Of a DNA stretch of 64,000 nucleotides, positions 55,480 to 64,000 are shown in pieces (the stretch's first letter is position 1; the number at the start of each line of letters is the position of its first letter). Source of the stretch: Pegoplata infirma (lineage: Eukaryota > Arthropoda > Insecta > Diptera > Anthomyiidae); assembly GCA_963921195.1 (NCBI GenBank), contig OY992537.1, positions 125,103,347-125,167,346 on the forward strand, given 5' to 3'. Both the position numbers and the translations under genes were made by a program. The notes under the pieces are model-generated. The model had not been told where the DNA came from. It ran no database searches and was given only the letters and a program-made list of their open reading frames with translations.

Positions 55480-56225
55480 ATATAATTATATATGCCAGTA
55501 TTTCAAAATTTGTTTTTGTGTGTCAACATATATGGTTATACAAAACTTTTTATTGTATCATATAAGATTACATATGATTTTTGGAAACCCGAGTTCGATT
55601 CCCGGCCCAGTCGAGAACAAAAAAGTTTTTTTTATTTTTTTTTTAAATAGAAAACACTTTTTTATTGCGTTTAATTTTTTTAGAACTAAAAAATTTTCAT
55701 TTTTGGAATTTTTGCAATCATTTTTAAAAAATTATTTTTCTTTTATAGAGTTATATATAACTATATTTGATTTATTATAAAATTATCTATAATTTTTGGG
55801 AACCCGAGTTCGATTCCAGAAAAAAAAATAATTTTTTTTTATTTTTTTTAAATAAAAAACACTTTTTTATTGCATTTATTTTTTTTAGAACTAAAAATTT
55901 TTCTTTTTTTGAATTTTTGCAATCATTTTTAAAAAATTATATTGCTTTTATATAGTTATATATAACTATATTTAATTTATTATAAAATTATCTATCATTT
56001 TTGGGAACCCGAGTTCGATTCCAGAAAAAAATATATTTTTTTATTTTTTTTTTTTAAATAGAAAACACTTTTTTATTGCATTTGTTTTTTTAGAACTTAA
56101 AAAATTTTACTTTTTGAATTTTTGCAATCATTTTTTAAAATTTATATTGCATTTATATAGTTAATAATAGCTATATTTGGTTTAAATTATCAAATTATCA
56201 ATGATTTTTGGAACCCGATCTCAAA
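55480..56225 (+). repeat. Tandem repeat, unit about 207 bp, each with a B-box-like sequence
   Basis: Four units carry GAACCCGAGTTCGATTCC (55585-55602, 55800-55817, 56005-56022 and a degenerate one at 56211). GAGTTCGATTCC differs from the tRNA B box by one base. Each is followed by an A- or T-rich run and TTTTTATTGC and AATTTTTGCAATCATTTTT segments. No A box was found. Confidence 0.75.
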
Positions 56226-56568
56226 TCTAATTCTGATTTCATGATTCCATGAAAAATTTCAAACTTTCAAGCCAAAGTCTTATTTCACTTTGGAAGCCTA
56301 TGACTTGGAAATAAGGCATACCGTTACATTAAAATTATTGTTTAAGCTTACCATGGAAGCCCCTAATAGCGCTGTACGTCATTCCAATTTTTTTTTTTTT
56401 GCAAATTTTATCAAAAATTTTCTAAGTCTTTTTGAAAATTGTGAACAAGTGAATAATATATTTAATTGGATGTAATCATATATTACTATATGTTAGATCA
56501 ATTTGATATAATTAGATACGATCAATTTATTTAAAACTAAGTCTTTTAAAGTTGTTATTTGCTAACAA

Positions 56569-56643
56569 CGTCCGCTGGTCTAGAGGGTAGAGATTGCGAT
56601 TACAAAACGGAAGACTTGTGGTTCTAATCCCCGTCCGTTCGAA
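56569..56643 (+). ncRNA. tRNA-like sequence with immediate T-run terminator
   Basis: TCCGCTGGTCTAGAGGGTAG gives an A box (TGGTCTAGAGGG, 56576-56587). The B-box-like GGTTCTAATCC (56620-56630) follows at tRNA spacing, and CCCCGTCC comes after it. A run of 15 T starts at 56645, an ideal RNA polymerase III stop. The acceptor arms do not pair well, so a tRNA-derived promoter or SINE head is more likely than a tRNA gene. Confidence 0.55.
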
Positions 56644-56774
56644 GTTTTTTTTTTTTTTTATTTATTTTCAGTTTGACATTATTATATCTAAAAATAAATC
56701 TAAAAACAGAAACATTTTTTGGATAAAAATGTATCCAATAATTTTTTTATAAAATCAAGATATCAGATATTATA

Positions 56775-57075
56775 AGATAACTTTGGCGCGGCCAAATTTC
56801 GGATGAAATTACATTATATAATATCCAATTTGATATAAAATCATGATATTGGATATTTTAAGATAACTTTGGCGCGGCCAATTTCCGGATGAAATTACAT
56901 CATATCATATCATATTTAATACAAAATCATGATAATAGATAATTTGGGATAACTTTGGCGCGGCCAATTTCCGGATGAAATCACATATTAAACTGTAACT
57001 TCATATATTATAAGATGTTATGAGATAACTTTGGCGCGGCCAATTTTCGGATGAAATTTATCAAAATCAGATCCA
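56775..57075. repeat. Tandem repeat with GC-rich core AACTTTGGCGCGGCCA
   Basis: Four copies at about 56779, 56865, 56950 and 57027 (spacing 77-87 bp), each continuing AATTTCCGGATGAAATTACA. The conserved GC-rich core contrasts with the very AT-rich surroundings. Confidence 0.85.
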
Positions 57076-57309
57076 ATAAATTATATATAATTTTATAAGA
57101 TAACATGTTTTACCATACAATTTTTTTTTACTCGGGGAATTAATATCAAATTTTTAAAAACTATGTGAATGGTGAATCGAGCACATTATCAGACCAAAAC
57201 AGATCTGGTAAGATCAAATCAATTTTTACACGGGAAATAAAAATAATAAAATTGAAACATTGTCTATCACAGGAACGTGTTATGTCCAGAAAAACATGAT
57301 GTATGTATA

Positions 57310-57500
57310 TTAGGGTGGCACGAATAATGACTTTTTCGAATTTCGACAACCACCGGACAAATGATGGTTCATTTTGATCTAAGAACTCTATGTTTAAATT
57401 TTAAGCCAAATCAGACAAAATTAACCCATGCCTTTGGAGGTTAAAGTTTTTCTCAAAAAAAAAAAAATTTGTTACCACTCAAACCATTTTTTTTTTAATT
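57310..57500. other. Left flank of the large foldback, unpaired
   Basis: Starts AGGGTGGCACGAATAATGAC, which looks like an element end, but no matching inverted copy occurs near 60.6-60.9 kb. Possibly the right end was lost. Confidence 0.4.
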
Positions 57501-57504
57501 ACGC

Positions 57505-60500
57505 TGCGTGACAAAAGTAACTACTATTTTAGAAAACGGACATGCTGATTCGAATGGCGTACTCCGTTTTTTGATGTATGGTACAGTTTTCTTGCAAAAT
57601 GTCATTAAAGATTGGCTGATTTTCAGCTGCTTTTTTAACAAAAAAATTTCCAAAGCTAATGATTTTTAAGTTTTATAGCATGAAAAACAAAGATATAACT
57701 TGTAGCAATATTTCTAATGTAAATAAGGTTTTAAGGTTTTTGTCTTAAGCCCTTTAATTCGCGGGTTTCTTCATTTTTTTAAGTTTTCGCGAAATTAACC
57801 CCTAAATTGGTCTCGGAAAAAAACTTGCATTTTGTGGATCATAAAGGCATCCATGCCACTACTAATAGTGGACAAAAAGCTTCTATTTTATATGGGGGTC
57901 AGTCTTAGTGAAATCAATCAAAAATAGCTAAAAATTTTCGTGACCCCCTCCGATTTCGATGAAATTTGGTTTAGTTGTAACACTAAGTGATAAACTAATG
58001 CACACTTATTTTCAGCCCTCTAAGTAAACAGTGGGCGAAAACACGGAGGGTCAAAATTTCCCCCAAAATCTCCCAGTCGCGACACTTTGCACCGTAAAAA
58101 CTTAATATCGTTGGTTCTATTACAGCTAGAAAGCCCATTTTTGGTTTGTTTTGAAGCTCATAATATGCTCTACAAGACCTACCATAACCATAAAATTTTC
58201 GAAAAAAAAATAAGGGTTACCTCCCTTATTTTAAGGTCGTGATATACGGAGGAGAAAATGGGGAGGATGGTATCCCCCGATTTTTTTTTTACTTGATAAT
58301 CTTATAGAGAAAGTCCTAAAGAATATATTCTAAAATTTTTAAGTTGGGACAGCAACGGGATCGCTCAAAATCAAAATTTTTCACAATTTTCCCCAAAATC
58401 TCCAAATCGCAACACTCTTTAACCTTAAAAATTTAATATCATAAGTGCTTTTGTAGCTACAGAGCCCATTTTTTTTGTTTTAAAGTTTATAATACGCTCT
58501 ACAAGACATACCAAAACCACAAAAATTTCCAAAAAAAGAAATTGGTGCCCCCCTTATTTGAAGGTCGTGGCAAAGGGTGGAGGAAATGGGGGGAAAGTAT
58601 TCCCCGATTTTTTTTTTACTTGGTATTCTCAAAGTGCAAGTCCTAATGAACATACTCTACAATTTTTATGTTGGGACAACAATGGGATCGACCAAAATCA
58701 AAATTTTTCAAAATTTTCCCCCAAAATCAACAAATCGCGACATTCTTGCACCTCCCATTGGAGTCCCAAGATAAAAATTTCAGGATATGCTCTCTAGAAC
58801 TTACTCCTTAAAAAAAAAAACAAGGTAAAAAAAAATTGGGGGATACTATCCCCCGATTTCCCTCACCCCTTGCCACGATCTTTTAATACAAGAGGCACCC
58901 CTAATTTTTTTTATTTTTTTTTTGTGATAGTAATATTGTAGAGCATATTAAGAGCTTTAAAACAAACCAAAAATGGACTCTGTAGCTACAATACAGTCCA
59001 CGATATTAAATTTGTAATGTGCAAGAGTGTCGCGATTTGGAGATTTTGGGGGAAATTGTGAAAAATTTTGATTTTGGTCGATCTGATTGTTGTCCCAACA
59101 TAAAAATTTTAGGATATGTTCATTGGGACTTGCACTTTAAGAATACCAAGTAAAAAAAAAATCGGGGGTTACTTTCCCCCCACTTCCTCCACCCTTTGCC
59201 ACGACCTTTAAATAAGGGGGGGCACCCTTCCTTTTTTTCTAAAATTTTTTGATTAGGGTAGGTATTGTAGAGCGTACTATAACCTTTAAAACAAATAAAA
59301 ATGGACTCTGTAGCTACAATAGCACATATGATATTAAATTTTTAAGGTTCAAGAGCGTTGAGATTTGGAGATTTTAGGGGAAATTGTGAAAAATTTTGAT
59401 TTTGAGTGATCCCATTGTTGTCCCAACTTAAAAATTTTAGAATATATTCTTTAGGACTTTCTTTATAAGATTATCAAGTAAAAAAAAAATCGGGGGATAC
59501 CATCCTTCCCATTTTCTCCTCCCTTTATCACGACTTTAAAATAAGGGCGGTAACCCTTATTTTTTTCGAAAATTTTTTGGTAATGGTAGGTCTTGTAGAG
59601 CATATTATGAGCTTCAAAACAAACCAAAAATGGGCTTTCTAGCTATAATAGAACCAACGATATTAAGTTTTTACTGTGTAAAGTGTCGCGACTGGGAGAT
59701 TTTGGGGGAAATTTTGACCCTCCGTATTTTTGGCCCCTGTTGACTTAGAGGGCTGAAAATTTGCATTTGTTAGTTTTTTACGTAGTGTAAGAACTTAACC
59801 AAATTTCATCAATATCGGAGGGGGTCAAAAATATTCATGATTGATTTCACTAATAATGACCCATGGACCATCATGATGAAAATCGCGAAAAACCGTTTTT
59901 TTGTATATGACAGCATCACTTTACGAGATGATTTAAGGCTTCATCTTTTAAGTAGTATATAATGTAGGAACCTTAAACAATGAACTGACCCAAAATTTGT
60001 ACAAAAAAGTTTGCATTTACAAAAGTTATCTTAACAAAAACTATAACTATTGTATGGTAAACACTGAAATAATAGTTTTTGTTAAGATAACTTTTGCAAA
60101 TGAAAACTTTTTTGGACAAATTTTTGGTCAGTTTGTTGTTTAAGGTTCCCACATTATATACGAAAAGATGAAGCCTTAAGTCATCTCGTAAAGTGATGCT
60201 GCCATATACAAAAAAACCGTTTTTCGCGATTTTCATCATGATGGTCCATATAACATAGCTGTTTTTCGTCCACTATTTGTGTTGTTAGCAAGTTTTTTAT
60301 CAAAGACCAATTTGGCTGTTAATTTCGCGAAAACCTTAAAAAATGAAGAAATTCGCGAATATAAGGGCTTAATATGAAAAGCTTTAAACCAAATTTGCAT
60401 AAAAAATATTGCTACAAGTCATATCTTTGTTTTCCATGCCATAACATTCATAAATCATTAACTTTGCAAATTTTTTTGTTAAAAAACTGGCTCGAAATCA

Positions 60501-60625
60501 GCAAATCTTTAACGACATTTTGCAAGAAAACTGTACCATACATCAAAAAACGGAGTACGCCATTCGAATCAGCATGTCCGAAATATATAGAAATGATGGT
60601 TGTAACTCTTGTTTATTTTTTAGTG
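57505..60625. mobile_element. Large segmented foldback element
   Basis: The outer arms 57530-57800 and 60295-60590 are inverted copies (AACGGACATGCTGATTCGAA, TGTATGGTACAGTTTTCTTG). The inner arms are built of about 320-bp units, two on the left and three inverted on the right, sharing GTTGGGACAACAATGGGATC, CCCAAAATCTCCAAATCGC and GGGGGATACCATCC. The turn is near 58800-58830. A second palindrome (59865-60247) interrupts the right arm. No transposase or other ORF. Confidence 0.75.
59865..60247. mobile_element. Nested palindromic element, 383 bp, nearly identical arms
   Basis: Starts GGACCATCATGATGAAAATC and ends with its inverted copy. The arms are about 180 bp, the centre near 60056. In the paired left arm of the host foldback the corresponding sequence reads CCCCCATATAAAATAG without interruption (about 57880-57900), so it is a later insertion, with CAT probably duplicated. 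Confidence 0.85.
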
Positions 60626-61125
60626 TTCCGCAGTGTTATTATACTACACTACACGGTTTCTGCACAGACATTTTGAATAAAACACGAATCTGTCATCAGA
60701 AAAGTTGTATTTTCATTTTTTGGGAACCAAGCCCTGAAACCGACAAATGTTTTAATATTGGAAAAGTGTATGTTAAATTTATTCATATTTTCTTTTATTC
60801 GAATTCCCCCTAAAATCACCTAACTTTTTCAAGAAATCCGGAGTCGATACGATCAACCACACCATCAGGACATTTTAAATAAAATCATGTCCCTTTTTTG
60901 GTTTTATCCTTATAATTATCCGAACTTTGCAAGAAATTTCCTGTTCAAAGCAGATATGTAAAGTAGACACTCCAATAAAGATAACCTAAAGTTAAAATTC
61001 AAAATCAATAGAGTGTATCCAGAAATATTTGCAGAAGAAATCAAAATTTAGAACCAAATTTAAATTTTTTAAACATTTTTTCGCACCAATTTTTATCATT
61101 TTTTGTTAAAATTATTACATCTGAA
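60626..61125. other. Unassigned region
   Basis: Two overlapping frames (60374-60676 and 60520-60813) run into it from the foldback arm and show no family features. Nothing else recognised. Confidence 0.45.
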
Positions 61126-61129
61126 ATGG

Positions 61130-62310
61130 CCAAAATGGAGATCTATTTATATCTTGGATTTGGTCAACATTCTCGACTCAAACAAAAAGTAATACGGCAC
61201 CATATATCATTTGATCCCAAAAATGAAGGATCCAAAAATATATGATTATATCTTATTAGATCAAAATTAATATAATTAGATCCCAAAAATGGAACAGCAA
61301 ATATTATCTAATTTGATATGATAAAAAATAAGATCTAATAAGATATAATTATATCTAATATTATCTTCAATATGAAATTAGATAAAAATTAACGTTTCAT
61401 TTTGGGATTTAATTATATCAAATTTGATTTAATAAGACATAATCATATATTTTTGGATTCTCCATTATTAGGATCAAATGATTGATATATTTATATGAAT
61501 TTATATTAAAAAATATATTATTATAACAAAACTTTTTTACTCGGGTTAGCACAAATTTGATATTTAATTATATCTGCTCAGATACATATAAAAGATCAGA
61601 TGCAATCATATATTACACCGTCCGACATCAAATATTAAACATGAACCGGATGATATGCGTCTGAATGTAGAGGTCAAATGAAGTAAATCTTCATTTACAG
61701 TTTTTCATTTCATTGCATGATCCTGTTTCCTTTTAAAAGGACTTCAAAGTTTACAAAGACACATTTTGTAAAATATTTTTGATATTTGAATATTTGTACT
61801 TGTCCTAGAATGACAATGATGGTGGCAAATGAAAGAGGAGGATCTTCCCTAATTTCCCCGTTTTTTAAATTTTGACATATCAGGATAAAATATTGTGAAA
61901 AAAAACATTTGAGGACTTTATCGAAATATATTGTTGAAAATTTTGAATGATATTGAAGGATTAATTTTTGAAAGGACGTAATTGACAACCTTTTTCCGGA
62001 TATGTAAAAATAACAAAATAGTTAAATTAAGGAAGATCGTTGTCTTTCATTTGCTTTCACTAAAGGCATCCTAGGACAAGTACAAATGTTAAAAAATATT
62101 TTATAAAATTTAATTCTTTAAAACTTTAAAGTCCTTTTAAAAGGAAACAGGATCACGAAAAGAAAAACTGTAAATGCAGTTTTACAACATTTAGTCTCTA
62201 GTTTCAAACGCTTATAATCTAGTTCGTGTTTAACGAAATTTTTTAATTTTTCTTGGACGGTGTTATCAGATCAAAACAGATCAGATATAATCAAATCGAT
62301 TTTTATATAT
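61130..62310. mobile_element. Second copy of the AT-rich GATCAGATA host repeat, interrupted by a foldback
   Basis: GAGATCTATTTATATCTTGG, AATTATATCTGCTCAGATAC, GATGCAATCATATA on the left and TCAGATCAAAACAGATCAGA on the right match the 54600-57235 copy. A CCCGAGTAAAA-type right end (TTTTTTACTCGGG) is at about 61544-61556, implying another insert at about 61190-61556. Confidence 0.5.
61616..62262. mobile_element. Compact foldback element with TTA duplication
   Basis: The ends CACCGTCCGACATC and, reversed, CACCGTCCAAGAAAA are flanked by TTA (61613-61615 and 62263-62265). The arms (about 61680-61860 and 62035-62200) share CAGTTTTTCATTTCATTG-like, CTTTTAAAAGGACTT and ACTTGTCCTAG segments. It is the short relative of the foldback 23819-29298. 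TWA duplication suggests PIF/Harbinger mobilisation. Confidence 0.8.
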
Positions 62311-62316
62311 ATTTAT

Positions 62317-62790
62317 ACCCTCCAACTACAGTCTGGGGGTATACTCACTTTATCATTCCATGTGTAACGTATCAAAATATCGGTCTAGAACCCCATAAGT
62401 TATATATATTTATGATCAGTGATCGATTACATGACATTCTAGCGATGTCCGTCCGTCCGTCCGTCTGTCCGTCTGTAGTTAACACGATGCAGTCCAAAAT
62501 AAAAGAGATAGACTCCCGACATTTGGCACGAATATGTCTTATGTTCCTAGGCAGTTCGTAAATGAGCAAAATCGGACCAGAGGGAAAAAAGTTCCCCCTT
62601 GAAGAACTAAACCAACCTCTGAAAAACACAATTTTTTTACATGATTTTTTTGTGTTTTTGTTTAACAAATGCAACATTTTTATGCTATAAGAAGTTTAAA
62701 GTCCTGCATTTGGACCCGAAGAATAAGAAAATGCTGTTTTTTTTCGGTCCGCCCCCTTTTATGGGCGTGGAATAAAATTTTGTTTAAATA
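62317..62790 (+). mobile_element. mini-me-like repeat, GATGCAGTCCAAAATAAAA subfamily
   Basis: TATACCCTCCAACTACAGTC start, core ATTTATGATCAGTGATCGAT, (GTCC)n(GTCT)n at 62446-62475 and the usual body. The 3' end is unclear after ATGGGCGTGGAATAAAATT. Confidence 0.7.
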
Positions 62791-63690
62791 TTGATAAACT
62801 TCCCAGGCAGAAATTACGACTCTTCTAAAAATACAATACCATTATAACATTGGAAATACAAAAATACGACTTTAAAAATTCAATACCTTGAAAACAAAAA
62901 ATTCAATACCATTACAACATTGGATTTTAAAAGAACCAACGTTACATAAGAGTTTAAAATTATAATCCGAAAAGGTTTACTATGGTAAACTTTTACAAAA
63001 TTTCTGACTTTATTTTATTTAATTATTTCTTTATACCTTTTTTAACAATAGAAAATATTTTTTTTGTGTAAAAATGCCACTGCATATTTTTTTTATTATG
63101 AAATGTGCAAGGTGAATAAGGGTTCTATAGTCGAAAAGTCGATTAATTGATTTTTATATAAAAAATCTAAATGTACTTTTACTTTCGACTTTTTAGTTTT
63201 TTCACTTGGTGGCAGATTAAAAAAAAAAAATCTTCGCAAAAAAAATACCAAAACACTCAAATGGCAGCGGAGTAACAAGTTTAACTTAAATTTAAAAGTG
63301 TGATTGAAATTGTCGTTCTTATTATTATTATGTTAAAAAAATCTAGTTCCTGACGTAGATTCTTAAATTTTAAACATACGACGTTAAACTCAAAAAAACG
63401 CAAAAAAATCGATTTTTGTGACAAAAAAATATGTATAAAATAAAAAATTTAAAAAGCTTACATTTAATTCTCTTCAAACTGAAAAAAACAGATTCCAAAT
63501 CGGTCCACCCGTTTGATCTGTATTTTGGTTTTGTTTAAAAAGCTGCAACTTTTTTGTTTCTGACAATTTTTATATTAAATTTTGGTAGAAATCGAAATAT
63601 TAAATAAAAAAATACTGCATTCTTAAGTGTGAACCTCTTTAATCTTTGGCGGTTCGTTGTTACCATGAAGCAGAAAGTGTTTAGTAAATT
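62791..63690. other. AT-rich region, no gene
   Basis: Starts with a CCCAGGCAGAAATTACGACT motif and ACATTGGAAATACAAAAATA-type short repeats (62800-62960). The CCCAGGCAGAAA start also occurs inverted at about 11192-11203. Nothing else recognised. Confidence 0.45.
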
Positions 63691-63693
63691 TTT

Positions 63694-64000
63694 GTTATAC
63701 CCTCCAACTACAGTATGGAGGGTAACGCATCATCCGTGTGTAACGCATCAAAATATCCGCCTAGGACCCCATTAAGTATATATATTTATAATCAGTGATC
63801 GATTCTAAGACCTTCTAGCGATGACCGTCCGTCTGTATGTCCGTCTGTCTGTCCGTCCGTCCGTCTGTAGTTAACACGATGCAGTCCAAAATAAAAGAGC
63901 TAAAAGTGCTCTCAAAATTTGGCACGAATATATCTTATGTTTCTAGGCAGGTTAAGTTCGTAAATCAGCAAAATCAGACCAGGGGAAAAAAATCCCCCTT
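63694..64000 (+). mobile_element. mini-me-like repeat, cut by window end
   Basis: TATACCCTCCAACTACAGTA start, core, (GTCC/GTCT)n at 63826-63865 and GATGCAGTCCAAAATAAAAG body. Same subfamily as 62317, parallel to it. Confidence 0.75.

Larger units (their letters stand above)
54927..57137. mobile_element. AT-rich element with CCCGAGTAAAAA ends carrying tRNA-like sequences
   Basis: The ends CCCGAGTAAAAAGG and TTTTTTTTTACTCGGGG form the TIR. The interior is dominated by ATATAATTATATATG-type motifs, with four tandem B-box-like units (55480-56225), a full tRNA-like cassette (56569-56643) and a GC-rich-core repeat (56775-57075). Similar ends occur at 61547-61556 and near 40256. No coding capacity. 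Confidence 0.6.
54757..57189. mobile_element. TIR element with TGTGCTCGATTC ends, carrying the inner AT-rich element
   Basis: The left end TGTGCTCGATTCGGGAGTAC ... CACCATTCACCTA and the right end TGTGAATGGTGAATCGAGCACA pair over about 40 bp, allowing a 14-bp insertion in the left copy. Flanking TAA/TTA could be an imperfect 3-bp duplication. The whole interior is taken by the CCCGAGTAAAA element. Confidence 0.55.
54600..57235. mobile_element. AT-rich host repeat (GATCAGATA type) interrupted by TIR elements
   Basis: 54600-54755 (GATCAAAATTGAGATCTAAT, ATATCTGATCAGATACCATT, GATGCAATCATATA) and 57190-57235 (CAGACCAAAACAGATCTGG, AAGATCAAATCAATTTTTA) match, in order, 61130-61612 and 62263-62310. 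The insert starts ATGTGCTCGATTC and ends GAATCGAGCACAT. Confidence 0.55.

Noticed and set aside
56569..56643. Functional tRNA gene
   Set aside because: A and B boxes are present, but acceptor and D stems do not pair properly. Called tRNA-like only. The same holds for 1311-1394, 1563-1638 and 42730-42796.

Overview
The window comes from an AT-rich insect nuclear genome, most likely a higher fly (calyptrate-like Diptera). The basis is a (TA)n/(GTCY)n dispersed repeat resembling the dipteran mini-me/Helitron-like family (recalled, not searched), an mdg1/412-group Ty3/gypsy retrotransposon, and very many TIR elements. I found no convincing host protein-coding gene, rRNA or functional tRNA in 64 kb. 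The only substantial coding capacity is one apparently intact LTR retrotransposon on the minus strand (2177-9064): a small basic leader ORF, gag, and pol (protease, reverse transcriptase, RNase H, integrase). A canonical -1 frameshift signal joins gag and pol. Its two LTRs differ only by one 4-bp repeat unit, so the insertion is very recent.

The rest is a palimpsest of nested non-autonomous elements, many datable by intact target-site duplications (TSDs). 1-9.2 kb: a mini-me fragment, then a TA-flanked MITE (775-9227) split first by another MITE (1012-1909) carrying two divergent tRNA-like cassettes and later by the retrotransposon. 9.67-12.98 kb: a foldback element with a TAA duplication, itself holding a hAT-like element with a perfect 8-bp TSD. 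14-23.6 kb: mini-me copies and two more hAT-like elements built largely of minisatellites. 23.8-29.3 kb: a foldback element inside an older MITE, with a 3.5-kb hAT-like element inside the foldback; a related MITE at 53.5-54.0 kb shows the uninterrupted site. 30-44 kb: AT-rich DNA, a 1.6-kb MITE, two minisatellites of shared unit, SINE-like repeats and several foldbacks. 44-51 kb: mini-me copies, a poly-T-rich low-complexity block and a long degenerate tandem family. 52-64 kb: a hAT-like element with three nesting levels, an AT-rich TIR element carrying tRNA-like sequences, a large segmented foldback at 57.5-60.6 kb, a compact foldback and further mini-me copies.

The most interesting themes are: (i) TIR elements that carry tRNA-like A-box/B-box cassettes followed by T-runs, a possible MITE-SINE hybrid class; (ii) the retrotransposon's leader ORF, whose internal ATG straddles the LTR/primer-binding-site junction, and its complete frameshift signal; (iii) nested insertions whose order can be read from TSDs and paralogous empty sites in the same window; (iv) two different TIR elements inserted at the equivalent position of two copies of one AT-rich host repeat. 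All alignments were done by eye; boundaries marked approximate should be checked computationally.
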